Shown here piece by piece: positions 17,067 through 25,790 of a stretch of DNA of 64,000 nucleotides. Position 1 is the stretch's first letter. Every line of letters starts with the position of its first letter. The stretch is taken from the NCBI GenBank assembly GCA_963791595.1, contig CAWBTF010000012.1, positions 124,001-188,000 on the forward strand, given 5' to 3'. A program made the translations under genes and the position numbers. The stretch comes from JAEMQF01 sp963791595. Lineage in GTDB: Bacteria; Pseudomonadota; Gammaproteobacteria; Burkholderiales; Burkholderiaceae_C. Under the pieces are notes generated by a model, which did no database searches, had not been told where the DNA came from, and saw only the letters and a program-made list of their open reading frames with translations.

Positions 17067-17528
17067 TCAGCGATTGTCGGGGGACTGGACTGCCTGCAAC
17101 ACCACCTCGGCAGAGCCGTCCCGGGTGCGATGGCGCAACCACCAGACACCGCCCTTCTTCAGCGCGAGCGGATAAGGCGTGCCGGTGAGCAACTGCGCAG
17201 CGAGTTTGCCCAGCGTCGGCTGGTGGCCGACGATCAGCACCGGCGAACTCGAATCGGGCCAGCGCGAGGCGTCCAGCAAAGCCTGCACCGGAGCGCCCGG
17301 CGCCAATTCAGTGACCGTCTTGGTCTTCTTGCCGAGCGCCGCGGCGGTCTGCTGGCAACGCAAAGCCGGCGAGACGAGAACGCGGGTGGACTCGGCCAGG
17401 TGCCGATTCAACCAGTCGGCCATGCGCTTGGCCTGGCGTTCGCCCTTCGGCGTGAGCTTGCGGGACAGATCGTCTTGCCCGATGTCGGCATCGAAGGCCT
17501 CGGCATGGCGCCATAACAGCAGGTCCAT
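17067..17528 (-). CDS. sixA: Phosphohistidine phosphatase SixA
   Basis: A 153-residue histidine phosphatase of the SixA branch, which removes phosphate from phosphohistidine domains such as those of histidine kinases or the nitrogen PTS. The catalytic RH pair is at residues 7-8 (LLLWRHAEA), the second arginine in SPALRCQQTA, and the second histidine in IVGHQPTLG. It begins 12 bases after the ppk stop on the same strand. PPK itself works through a phosphohistidine, so the pairing is suggestive, but the link is only positional. Confidence 0.93.
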   Translation of the reverse strand: MDLLLWRHAEAFDADIGQDDLSRKLTPKGERQAKRMADWLNRHLAESTRVLVSPALRCQQTAAALGKKTKTVTELAPGAPVQALLDASRWPDSSSPVLIVGHQPTLGKLAAQLLTGTPYPLALKKGGVWWLRHRTRDGSAEVVLQAVQSPDNR

Positions 17529-17540
17529 GGAATCGATGCG

Positions 17541-19607
17541 TCAATGCTCGCCGGCAAAGCGCGCCAGCAAGGCCTGCTGCGCGCTCACGCCGGGCTCGGC
17601 CATGGCTTCGTAGTTGCCGTCAGCGCCCAGCTCCCAGGCGTCGCGGCTGTCATGCAGGTAGGGCACGAGGCACTCGTCGATGATGCGCTGGCGCAGCAGC
17701 GCGTCTCGCACCGGCCAGGCCACCTCGATCCTGCCGAACATGTTGCGCCCCATCCAGTCGGCGCTCGACAGGTACAAGGCCTCGCCGTTTTCGCCCTTAC
17801 CCCAGCGGAAGTAGCTGACACGCGAATGCTCGAGGAATCGCCCGACGATGGAGCGCACCCGAATTCGGTCGGTCACACCGGGAATCGCCGCCGGCAGCAT
17901 GCACGCGCCGCGCACCAGCAGGTCGATGCGCGCGCCCGCGCGCGCCGCACCGACCAGCGCTTCGATCAGCGGCACATCGGTCAGCGCGTTGATCTTCACG
18001 ACGATGCGCGCGTCGCGCCCTGCGGCAGCGGCGGCGCGCACGCGCCGAATGTGCGCCAGCATCTGCCCATGCAGGCTGAACGGTGCTTGCAGCAGCGCGC
18101 GCGTCGGCCTCATTCGGCCCAGGCTGGCGAGTTGCTGGAACACGGCTTCAACGTCTTGCGTGATGTCGGTATCGGCAGTGAGATAGCCGATGTCGGTGTA
18201 CAGCCGGGCCGTCTTCGGGTTGTAGTTGCCGGTGGACAGGTGCGCGTAACGGCGCAGCTTGGACGCCTCGCGCCGCGTCACCAGCAACAGCTTGGCGTGC
18301 GTCTTCAGGCCCACCACGCCGTACACCACCTGCGCGCCCACGGCTTCGAGGCGCTCGGCCCAGTTGATGTTCGCCTCTTCCTCGAAGCGCGCCTTCAGTT
18401 CCACGACGCAAGTGACTTCCTTGCCGCGCCGTGTCGCCTCGATCAGCAGGTCCATCAGCGGCGATTCGGCACCGGTACGGTAAATCGTCTGCTTGATCGC
18501 CAGCACTTCAGGGTCGTGCACAGCCTCGCGCAGGAACTGCACCACCGGATCGAACGACTCGAACGGATGGTGCAGCAGCACGTCACCGTGCCGCAACTGC
18601 TCGAAGATCGGCTGCTCGCGCACCAGCGCCGCCGGCCAGGCTGGCGCGAACGGCGCAAAGCGCAGCGCCGGCGCGTCGGCCTGGTCGATCAACTGGTTCA
18701 GCCGCACCAGGTTCACCGGGCCGTTCACTCGGTACAGTGCGCTTCGTGGCAAGCCGAATTGCTGGAGCAGGAACTCGACCAGTTCGCTCGGGCAGGTATT
18801 GACGACTTCGAGGCGGATCGCCTGACCGAAATGGCGCGTCGTCAGGCCGGAACGCAGCGCTTGGCGCAGGTTGGTCACGTCGTCTTCGTCGACTTCGAGG
18901 TCCGAATCGCGAGTCACGCGGAACTGCGAGAACGCCTCGACCTCGCGCCCCGCGAACAACTCGCCCAGGTGGGCGCGGATCACGCTCGTCAGCAGCACGA
19001 AGGCCTGACCTTCGCCGCTGAGGTGCGCCGGCAGTTTGATCACTCGCGGCAAGACCCGCGGCACCTTGACGATCGCGATCGTATTCGCCCGACCGAACGC
19101 GTCTTCGCCGGCGAGCCTGGCGATGAAGTTGAGCGACTTGTTCGCGACTTGCGGGAACGGGTGCGAGGGGTCGAGCCCCACGGGCACGAGCAGCGGGCGC
19201 ACCTGGTCGTTAAAGAATTTCGCGACCCAGCGCGCCTGCGGCGCCGTGCGCTGCGAATGGCTGACGATGCGAATGCCCCGTTGCGTCAGCGCCGGCATCA
19301 CCTCTTCGTTGAACACGGCGTACTGCCGGTCGATCAAGGCGTGCGCGTCGGCAGCGACCGCCGCCACGTCGCTCGAAGAAACCCCGCCGCCGCGGCGCCG
19401 CGCCGCTTCGATGTAGTCGGCGAAGCGCACTTCGAAGAACTCGTCCATGTTGGACGACACGATGCATACATAGCGCAGCCGCTCGAGCAGCGGAACGTCG
19501 GTGCGTTGCGCTTGCGCGAGCACACGCCGGTTGAATTCGAGCGTCGCGCGCTCGCGGTTCAGAAGCGCCGGCATCGCTAGCCTGGCCGGCGCGGTGAGAT
19601 CGTTCAT
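17541..19607 (-). CDS. ppk1: Polyphosphate kinase 1
   Basis: PPK1 reversibly makes inorganic polyphosphate from ATP. The 688-residue product is of typical length and has the N-terminal SSNMDEFFEVR block, LLHHPFESFDPVVQFLREA, the autophosphorylated histidine at about 456 (HLSTGNYNPKTARLYTD) and the second conserved histidine at about 594 (RFLEHSRVSYF). The chosen ATG at 19607 begins MNDLTAPARLAMPALLNRE; an internal ATG at 19574 is possible. A Pho box lies just upstream, so phosphate starvation probably raises expression through PhoB. sixA follows by 12 bases. Confidence 0.97.
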   Translation of the reverse strand: MNDLTAPARLAMPALLNRERATLEFNRRVLAQAQRTDVPLLERLRYVCIVSSNMDEFFEVRFADYIEAARRRGGGVSSSDVAAVAADAHALIDRQYAVFNEEVMPALTQRGIRIVSHSQRTAPQARWVAKFFNDQVRPLLVPVGLDPSHPFPQVANKSLNFIARLAGEDAFGRANTIAIVKVPRVLPRVIKLPAHLSGEGQAFVLLTSVIRAHLGELFAGREVEAFSQFRVTRDSDLEVDEDDVTNLRQALRSGLTTRHFGQAIRLEVVNTCPSELVEFLLQQFGLPRSALYRVNGPVNLVRLNQLIDQADAPALRFAPFAPAWPAALVREQPIFEQLRHGDVLLHHPFESFDPVVQFLREAVHDPEVLAIKQTIYRTGAESPLMDLLIEATRRGKEVTCVVELKARFEEEANINWAERLEAVGAQVVYGVVGLKTHAKLLLVTRREASKLRRYAHLSTGNYNPKTARLYTDIGYLTADTDITQDVEAVFQQLASLGRMRPTRALLQAPFSLHGQMLAHIRRVRAAAAAGRDARIVVKINALTDVPLIEALVGAARAGARIDLLVRGACMLPAAIPGVTDRIRVRSIVGRFLEHSRVSYFRWGKGENGEALYLSSADWMGRNMFGRIEVAWPVRDALLRQRIIDECLVPYLHDSRDAWELGADGNYEAMAEPGVSAQQALLARFAGEH

Positions 19608-19618
19608 CGGAGCAGTTT

Positions 19619-19647
19619 ATGACGCTATTGCGACAGACTCGTGACAG
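19619..19647 (-). promoter_or_regulatory. Pho box upstream of ppk
   Basis: On the minus strand three 7-base half-sites, CTGTCAC (19647-19641), CTGTCGC (19636-19630) and GCGTCAT (19625-19619), are each separated by 4 bases, the spacing of PhoB direct repeats (consensus CTGTCAT). The box ends 11 bases before the ppk ATG. A TAAACT -10-like hexamer at 19619-19614, placed about 11 bases after the first two repeats, would start transcription close to the ATG. The match is seen; PhoB binding is inferred. Confidence 0.7.
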
Positions 19648-19736
19648 TGAATGTCTCCCGATTCGGCCGTGGCCGCCTCTCGATCCGATCTCCCGCCCCG
19701 CACACTGGCACACTGTGCGGCTTTCAAGGAGCCCGA

Positions 19737-20798
19737 TTGGCCGACTCATCGTCATCTTGGTTGTCCCGCGTTCGGCGCAGTCTCGGTGGCAAACCACCGC
19801 GTTTGAACCTGGCGCTGCAAGGCGGCGGCGCGCACGGCGCGTTCACCTGGGGCGTGCTCGACGCGCTGCTGGCCGCCGAACCGCAGCTCGCGTTCGAAGG
19901 CATCAGCGGCACCAGCGCCGGGGCCATGAACGCCGTACTGCTCGCCGAAGGCTGGCGCAAGGGCGGGCGCGACGGCGCACGCGAAGCGCTGCAAGGGTTC
20001 TGGACGGCGCTCAGCAAGGGCGCCGGGATGGGCCTGATGGTGCAGGGCAGCGGCGAGAACATCGGCATCTCGAGCACCGGCAAGATGTTGATGCAATGGG
20101 CCGGCATGTTCTCGCCCACCCAGCTCAACCCGCTCGACCTGAACCCGTTGCGCGACCTGCTGAACCGGCACGTCGACTTCGCGGCGCTGCGCGCGTCGAG
20201 CCCGTTCAAACTGTTCATCGCCGCAACCCAGGCCAACAGCGGCAAGCTCAGACTGTTTCGCGAGACCGAACTCACGTCCGACAGCGTGCTCGCCTCCGCC
20301 TGCCTGCCCAAGATGCACCGCGCCGTGGTGATCGACGGCGAGCCTTACTGGGATGGTGGCTACTGCGCCAACCCCGCCGTCTATCCGCTGTTCTACGACT
20401 GCAATGCGCGCGACATCCTGCTCGTGCTGTTGAACCCGTTGCAGTACGACGCCACGCCGAGCAGCGCGGAGCAGATCGGCGAACGCTCGCTGGAAATCGC
20501 CTTCAGCGCCCACTTCATGCGCGAAATGCGCATGTTCGTGAACGCGACCCAGTTTGCGTCGAGCGGCTGGCTGCCGCTGGGGCGCCTGGAGCGGCGCCTG
20601 CGCGGCACGCGCTTTCACATGGTCGACAGCACGTCGCACGCGAGCCTGCACCGCACCGACACGAAAATGCTCGCCCACGGCCCGTTCCTCGAACGCCTGC
20701 GCGATCAGGGGCGTGCCTGCGGGCAGGCGTGGGTCGAGCAGCATGGCGACCGAGTCGGGCGCAGCGCCAGCGTCGACCTGCACCGCTGGTTCGGCTGA
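19737..20798 (+). CDS. Patatin-like phospholipase
   Basis: A patatin-fold serine hydrolase of 353 residues, expected to cleave acyl lipids with a Ser-Asp dyad. The oxyanion loop is LQGGGAHGAFTWG (27-39), the nucleophile elbow GTSAG has Ser60, and the partner aspartate is in YWDGGYCANP (Asp206). The C-terminal half carries LLVLLNPLQYD and FMREMRMF as in other Burkholderiales homologs. I chose TTG at 19737 because AAGGAG stands five bases before it; the frame is open upstream to 19641 without homologous content. It is divergent from ppk, so the Pho box region lies between them. Confidence 0.9.
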   Translation: MADSSSSWLSRVRRSLGGKPPRLNLALQGGGAHGAFTWGVLDALLAAEPQLAFEGISGTSAGAMNAVLLAEGWRKGGRDGAREALQGFWTALSKGAGMGLMVQGSGENIGISSTGKMLMQWAGMFSPTQLNPLDLNPLRDLLNRHVDFAALRASSPFKLFIAATQANSGKLRLFRETELTSDSVLASACLPKMHRAVVIDGEPYWDGGYCANPAVYPLFYDCNARDILLVLLNPLQYDATPSSAEQIGERSLEIAFSAHFMREMRMFVNATQFASSGWLPLGRLERRLRGTRFHMVDSTSHASLHRTDTKMLAHGPFLERLRDQGRACGQAWVEQHGDRVGRSASVDLHRWFG

Positions 20799-20810
20799 CT
20801 CAGCTGCTTT

Positions 20811-23573
20811 TCAGTGGGCCTCGTCCCAGTTCGCGCCGACTCCAACCTCGGCAAGCAGCGGCACGGCCAACTGAGCCACCGACGCCATCACCTTCGGCAC
20901 CTCGGCCCGCGCCCATTCGAGCTCGGCCTGCGGCACCTCGAACACCAGTTCGTCGTGCACCTGCATGATCATTCGCGTGGCGCGGCGCTCGGCGTCCAGG
21001 CGCTCCTGAACCGCGATCATCGCGAGCTTGATCAAGTCCGCCGCCGTGCCCTGCATCGGTGCGTTGATCGCCTGGCGCTGCGCGCCGCTCTTGCGCGGGC
21101 CGCTGCCGCCGTTGATTTCGGGCAGATAGATGCGCCGGCCGAACAGGGTTTCGACATAGCCGCGCTGCTCGGCGAGTTTTTTCGTCTCGTCCATGTAGCG
21201 CTTCACGCCTGCGAATCGTTCGAAATAGCGTTCGATGTAGGCGACCGCCGCCTTGCGCTCGATGCCCAGGCTCGTCGCCAGGCCGAACGCGCCCATGCCG
21301 TAGATCAGGCCGAAGTTGATCGTCTTCGCGTAGCGCCGCTGCTCGCTGCTCACGTCCGCGGGCGCGACGCCGAACACTTCGCTGGCGGTGGCGCGGTGCA
21401 CGTCCATGCCTTGCGCGAACGCCTTCAGCAGCCCCGGGTCGCTGCTGATGTGCGCCATGATGCGAAGTTCGATCTGTGAGTAATCCGCGCTCAGAATCAC
21501 GTGACCGGGCGGCGCGATGAAGGCCTCGCGCACGCGCCGGCCCTCCGCGGTGCGGATCGGAATGTTCTGCAAGTTCGGGTCGTTGCTCGCCAGTCGCCCC
21601 GTCACCGCAACCGCCTGCGCGTAGGTGGTGTGGACGCGGCCCGTGGCCGGGTTCACCATCAGCGGCAACTTGTCGGTATACGTGCCTTTGAGCTTGGAGA
21701 GGCTGCGGTGTTCGAGCAGCTTCGCGGGCAGCGGGTAGTCGGCGGCGAGTTCGGTGAGCACGTCTTCGTCAGTCGACGGCACGCCGCTCGCCGTCTTACG
21801 CTTCACCGGCAGACCGAGCTTGCCGAACAGGATTTCGCCGATCTGCTTCGGGCTGCCCAGGTTGAACGGCTGGCCCGCCAGATCATGCGCCTGCGCTTCG
21901 AGCGCGACCATGCGCTGCGCGAGTTCCTGGCTTTGGCGCCCGAGCAATCGCGAATCGATCAACACACCATGGCGCTCGATGCGCCCGAGCACCACCGCGG
22001 TGGGCATTTCGATGCGCCGGTACACGTCGAGCATGCCGGGTGCCGCTTCGAGCTGCGGCCAGAGCCGCTGGTGCACTTGCAGCGTCATCTCGCTGTCTTC
22101 GCACGAGTATTCGCTGGCCTTGGCGATGTCGACCTGCGCGAACGAAATCTGATTCGCGCCCTTGCCGCACACGTCTTCATAGCTCAGGCCGTGGCGGCCG
22201 AGATGGCGCTGCGCCAGGCTTTCCAGGCTGTGCGGCTTGTGCGCTTCGAGCACGTAGCTCTGCAGCAGGGTGTCGTGCGCGTAGCCGCGCACCGCGATGC
22301 CGGCATTGGCAAAAACATGCGCGTCGTACTTGATGTTCTGCCCGAGCTTCGCGGCCGACGCGTCTTCGAGCCAGGGCCGCAGCCGAGCCAACACAGCGTC
22401 GATCGGCAACTGATCGGGCGCGCCGGCGTAAGCGTGGCGCAGCGGGATGTAGGCGGCCTCAAAGGGCTGCACCGCGAGCGAAATGCCGACGATTCGAGCC
22501 AACATTGCGTCGAGCGAATCGGTTTCAGTATCGATCGCCGTCAGGGTTGCGCCGCCGATCTTCGCGATCCACCGCTCGAGTGCAGTGAGATCCAGAATCG
22601 TCTCGTAGTGCCTTTCGGCAGGCGGCGCCGGTGGTGCGGGAGGCGGCTGCGCGCCGCCCTCCGGCGTCCCAGCGTTCGGGCCCGATGCGGCACCGGACCC
22701 GCCCGCCACTTCGAGTTCGCGGCGCCAGGCTTTGAATCCGTAGCGGTCATAAAACGCCAGCAAGGCGGCACGATCCACTTCCCGCAGCGTGAGTGCGTCC
22801 AGCGCCGGAAACCCCGGCAGCTCCGCGCTCAAATCGCAATCGGTGCGCACCGTCACCAGACGCTTGCCCTGAGGCAACCAGTCGAGCGCCTTGCGCAGGT
22901 TTTCCCCGGCAACGCCCTTGAACGACGCCGCCGCGGCGATCACGCCGGCGAGCGAGCCGTGGTCGGCGATCCACTTCGCGGCGGTCTTCGGGCCGACCTT
23001 TTCAACGCCGGGAATGTTGTCGACGCTGTCGCCCGTCAAAGTCAGGTAGTCGACGATGCGCTCCGGCGGCACGCCGAACTTGGCGTTGACGCCCGCGATG
23101 TCGAGCTTCTCGTTGCTCATCGTGTTGATCAGCGTCACGTCTTTATTGACGAGTTGCGCGAGGTCCTTGTCGCCGGTGGAGACGACGACGCGGTGGCCGC
23201 TTTGCGCGGCGACCCGCGCCAAGGTGCCGATCGCGTCGTCGGCCTCGATTCCCGGAACGCTCAGCACCGGCCAGCCAAGCAAGGCCACCGCCTCAACGAT
23301 CGCCGGAAGCTGCTTGGCCAAGTCGTCGGGCATCGGTGCGCGCTGCGCCTTGTACTGCGGGTACCACTCGTCGCGAAACGTCGGGCCCTTCGCATCGAAC
23401 ACGCACGCCGCGTGTTCGGCGTCGAACTGTTTGCGCAGCAGCTTGAGCATCGCCATCACGCCGTGGATCGCCCCGGTGGGAAAGCCGTCCGGGCTGCGCA
23501 GGTCGGGCAGCGCGTGATAGGCCCGGTACAGGTAGCTCGATCCATCGACGAGCAGCAGCAGTTTTTCACGCAT
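20811..23573 (-). CDS. polA: DNA polymerase I
   Basis: The 920-residue repair polymerase for Okazaki-fragment processing and excision repair. It has a 5' nuclease domain starting MREKLLLLVDGSSYLYRAYHAL with GIEADDAIGTLA and TGDKDLAQLV, then a proofreading exonuclease that looks active (DTETD, NIKYDAHV, YSCEDSEMT keep the acidic residues), then the polymerase with DYSQIELR at 697, KTINFGLIYGMGAFGL, and HDE at 873-875. A proline-rich linker (PPPAPPAPPAE) separates the first two domains. The frame stays open 91 codons upstream of the chosen ATG at 23573 but only as shadow sequence. It is divergent from the DUF2782 gene. Confidence 0.97.
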   Translation of the reverse strand: MREKLLLLVDGSSYLYRAYHALPDLRSPDGFPTGAIHGVMAMLKLLRKQFDAEHAACVFDAKGPTFRDEWYPQYKAQRAPMPDDLAKQLPAIVEAVALLGWPVLSVPGIEADDAIGTLARVAAQSGHRVVVSTGDKDLAQLVNKDVTLINTMSNEKLDIAGVNAKFGVPPERIVDYLTLTGDSVDNIPGVEKVGPKTAAKWIADHGSLAGVIAAAASFKGVAGENLRKALDWLPQGKRLVTVRTDCDLSAELPGFPALDALTLREVDRAALLAFYDRYGFKAWRRELEVAGGSGAASGPNAGTPEGGAQPPPAPPAPPAERHYETILDLTALERWIAKIGGATLTAIDTETDSLDAMLARIVGISLAVQPFEAAYIPLRHAYAGAPDQLPIDAVLARLRPWLEDASAAKLGQNIKYDAHVFANAGIAVRGYAHDTLLQSYVLEAHKPHSLESLAQRHLGRHGLSYEDVCGKGANQISFAQVDIAKASEYSCEDSEMTLQVHQRLWPQLEAAPGMLDVYRRIEMPTAVVLGRIERHGVLIDSRLLGRQSQELAQRMVALEAQAHDLAGQPFNLGSPKQIGEILFGKLGLPVKRKTASGVPSTDEDVLTELAADYPLPAKLLEHRSLSKLKGTYTDKLPLMVNPATGRVHTTYAQAVAVTGRLASNDPNLQNIPIRTAEGRRVREAFIAPPGHVILSADYSQIELRIMAHISSDPGLLKAFAQGMDVHRATASEVFGVAPADVSSEQRRYAKTINFGLIYGMGAFGLATSLGIERKAAVAYIERYFERFAGVKRYMDETKKLAEQRGYVETLFGRRIYLPEINGGSGPRKSGAQRQAINAPMQGTAADLIKLAMIAVQERLDAERRATRMIMQVHDELVFEVPQAELEWARAEVPKVMASVAQLAVPLLAEVGVGANWDEAH

Positions 23574-23664
23574 GGATCGATTGTCTTCCAAGGCACGCGA
23601 GGTCCTGGGCAGGGCCGCGGCGGGACGGCGGCAGTGCCAGCCACACAACCCATAGAATCGGCGC

Positions 23665-23967
23665 ATGAACCGGCCCTTGGCTTTGATCGTGTGCGCGCTG
23701 GCATTGCCTTGCCAGGCCCAAGACGCGGCGGGCTTTCGGGTACCGATCGAGCCCAAGGTCGACGTGATCGTGATCGAAGACGACGCGATGCGCATCGACG
23801 AATTGCGTGTGCGCGGCCACACGCAGCGCGTGACCGTGACCCCCAAACGCGGCGTGGCACCGGCCTACCAGATCATCACCGGGGACGGTTCGAGCAATCA
23901 GGCCATGGCCCCGAACGCGACGCGCGGCGCCGTGGGCCAGCGCGTCTGGCACATGTTCAGTTTCTGA
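23665..23967 (+). CDS. DUF2782 family periplasmic protein
   Basis: A 100-residue protein with a signal peptide (MNRPLALIVCALALPCQAQ) and a core of the DUF2782 type, VIEDDAMRIDELRVRGHTQRV and AYQIITGDG. The function of the family is unknown; its members usually sit between polA and thrB in beta- and gammaproteobacteria, as here. A TAGAAT -10-like box ends only 6 bases before the ATG, so the message may be leaderless or have a very short leader. ThrB starts 11 bases after the stop. Confidence 0.88.
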   Translation: MNRPLALIVCALALPCQAQDAAGFRVPIEPKVDVIVIEDDAMRIDELRVRGHTQRVTVTPKRGVAPAYQIITGDGSSNQAMAPNATRGAVGQRVWHMFSF

Positions 23968-23977
23968 CCGTCGGTTC

Positions 23978-24937
23978 GTGGCGGTCTACACCGAAGTGCC
24001 ATTGCGCGACGCCGCCGCGCTGTTTGCGCGCGTTGGCCTGGGCGAGTTGAAAACGCTGAGCCCCTGCGCCGGCGGCATCGAGAACACCAACTACTTCGCC
24101 GACAGCGACGCCGGCCGCTACGTGCTCACGCTGTTCGAGCGCCTGACATTCGAGCAACTGCCGTTCTACCTGCGCCTGATGCAACACCTGGCCCGGCGCG
24201 GTATCCCGGTGCCCGAGCCGCATGCCGACGCGCAAGGCGAGATCCTGCACAGCATGGTCGGCAGGCCTGCCGCGGTGGTTGACCGCCTCAAAGGCCGCCA
24301 CAACCTCGCGCCCGACGCCGCGCACTGCGCGAGTGTGGGCGCCATGCTCGCGCGCATGCACCTGGCCGGAATGGACTTTGCAATGCATCAGCCGAACTTG
24401 CGTGGCCTGCCGTGGTGGCAAGAGACTGCGCAGCTCGTGTTGCCGCACCTGAGCGCGGCGCAGCGCGCAATGCTGCAGGCCGAGCTCGAGTTCCAGACTC
24501 ACCTGGCCGGGTCGCCGGCCTACGCAGCGCTGCCGCGCGGGCCGATTCACGCCGACCTGTTCCGCGACAACGTGATGTTCGACGGTGAGCGCCTCACCGG
24601 CTTCTTCGACTTCTATTTCGCAGGGGTCGATGCGTTCTTGTTCGACATCGCGGTATGCCTGAACGACTGGTGCAGCGACACCGATACCGGGCGCCTGGTC
24701 GAGCCGCGCGCGCAGAGCTTTCTCGGCGCGTACGATGCCGCTCGGTCCATCACCGGCGATGAGCTGCGCCTGCTGCCGGCCCTCATGCGTGCCGCGGCGT
24801 TGCGCTTTTGGCTGTCGCGCCTTTGGGACTTGCACCTGCCGCGCAGCGCCCATGTTCTGAAAGCGCACGACCCCGCCCCGTTCGAGCGCGTGCTGCGCGA
24901 GCGCATCGATTCGCCCTGGCACTATCTTCGCCCCTGA
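23978..24937 (+). CDS. thrB: Homoserine kinase (ThrB2 / APH-fold type)
   Basis: Phosphorylates homoserine on the way to threonine. This is the aminoglycoside-phosphotransferase-fold version found in betaproteobacteria and pseudomonads, 319 residues, starting at GTG with MAVYTEVPLRDAAALFARVGLG. Kinase motifs are GGIENTNYFAD, YVLTLFER, the catalytic loop GPIHADLFRDNVMFD and the metal-binding GFFDFYFAG, then DIAVCLNDWC. It lies between the DUF2782 gene and a membrane protein gene, the usual arrangement. Neither thrC nor hom is in the window. Confidence 0.95.
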   Translation: MAVYTEVPLRDAAALFARVGLGELKTLSPCAGGIENTNYFADSDAGRYVLTLFERLTFEQLPFYLRLMQHLARRGIPVPEPHADAQGEILHSMVGRPAAVVDRLKGRHNLAPDAAHCASVGAMLARMHLAGMDFAMHQPNLRGLPWWQETAQLVLPHLSAAQRAMLQAELEFQTHLAGSPAYAALPRGPIHADLFRDNVMFDGERLTGFFDFYFAGVDAFLFDIAVCLNDWCSDTDTGRLVEPRAQSFLGAYDAARSITGDELRLLPALMRAAALRFWLSRLWDLHLPRSAHVLKAHDPAPFERVLRERIDSPWHYLRP

Positions 24938-24977
24938 GGCTTCGCACAGCGCCCGCCCACCTGATACGCTGCACACC

Positions 24978-25790
24978 ATGAGACTCCAGCTCGCTGCTCC
25001 CGCCCGAGGCGCCATTTGGGTGCGCCAGGGCTTTGCCATCTTCTTCAAGCAGCCGCTGGCCTTCTCCGCGGTGTTTGCGGTGTTCATGTTCGCCCTGTTC
25101 GTGCTGGCGCTGCTGCCTTTCGTCGGCACCTTTATGCTGCTGGCGGGGCTACCGGCGGCGACCTTGGGCTTCATGATCGGCACGCGTGCCGCCGCGCGCG
25201 GCGGCTCTCCCCTGCCCACGGCGTTCACCGAGCCTGTGCACACCGGCAGGGCGCGGCTGCTGGCTCTGGGCCAGCTCGGCGTGGCTTACGCCGCCGCCAC
25301 CTTGCTGATCATGATGTTCAGTGACTTCGCCGATGGTGGAACGCTCGAAGCATTGCTGCGCGTGCTGTCTGACCCGAAGACGCCGCCCGAAAAGATCGCC
25401 GAGCAGATGCGCGACGGGCAATTCCTGTTCGGTCTGGTGCTGCGCTTTGGTTTGGCGGGCTTGCTGGCGTTGCCGTTCTGGCATGCCCCGGCGCTCGTGC
25501 ACTGGGGCGGCCAGGCAGCGTCGAAAGCGCTGTTCTTCAGCACGGTCGCGTGCTGGCGCAACAAGGGTGCGTTCGCGGTGTACGCGTTGACGTGGACCGG
25601 CGTGATCACCGGCTTCGCCCTGCTCGCCAATCTCTTGCTGCTCGCCGTCGGCCAGGTGCGCCTGCTCGGTCTGCTGGCAATGCCTGCGTCGCTGTTGTTC
25701 TCGACCGTGTTCTATGCTTCTCTGTACTTCACATTCGCCGACTGTTTTGTGCAGGACGACGACCTCACCACCATCCAGGAGACTCTATGA
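24978..25790 (+). CDS. BPSS1780-family membrane protein
   Basis: A 270-residue inner-membrane protein with about six hydrophobic segments. The start (ARGAIWVRQGFAIFFKQPLAF) and the glycine-rich GLPAATLGFMIGTR block match the uncharacterised BPSS1780 family named after a Burkholderia pseudomallei protein. Its stop codon overlaps the start of the following SDR gene (ATGA), so the two are co-translated. Its function is unknown; conservation next to thrB may only reflect ancestral gene order. Confidence 0.85.
   Translation: MRLQLAAPARGAIWVRQGFAIFFKQPLAFSAVFAVFMFALFVLALLPFVGTFMLLAGLPAATLGFMIGTRAAARGGSPLPTAFTEPVHTGRARLLALGQLGVAYAAATLLIMMFSDFADGGTLEALLRVLSDPKTPPEKIAEQMRDGQFLFGLVLRFGLAGLLALPFWHAPALVHWGGQAASKALFFSTVACWRNKGAFAVYALTWTGVITGFALLANLLLLAVGQVRLLGLLAMPASLLFSTVFYASLYFTFADCFVQDDDLTTIQETL

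Noticed and set aside
17544..19580. Plus-strand open frame of 678 codons over ppk
   Set aside because: Mirror reading of the ppk gene with typical His/Arg/Gln-rich composition.
21501..24050. Plus-strand open frame of 849 codons over polA
   Set aside because: Antisense shadow of polA running into the DUF2782 region; no recognisable motif.
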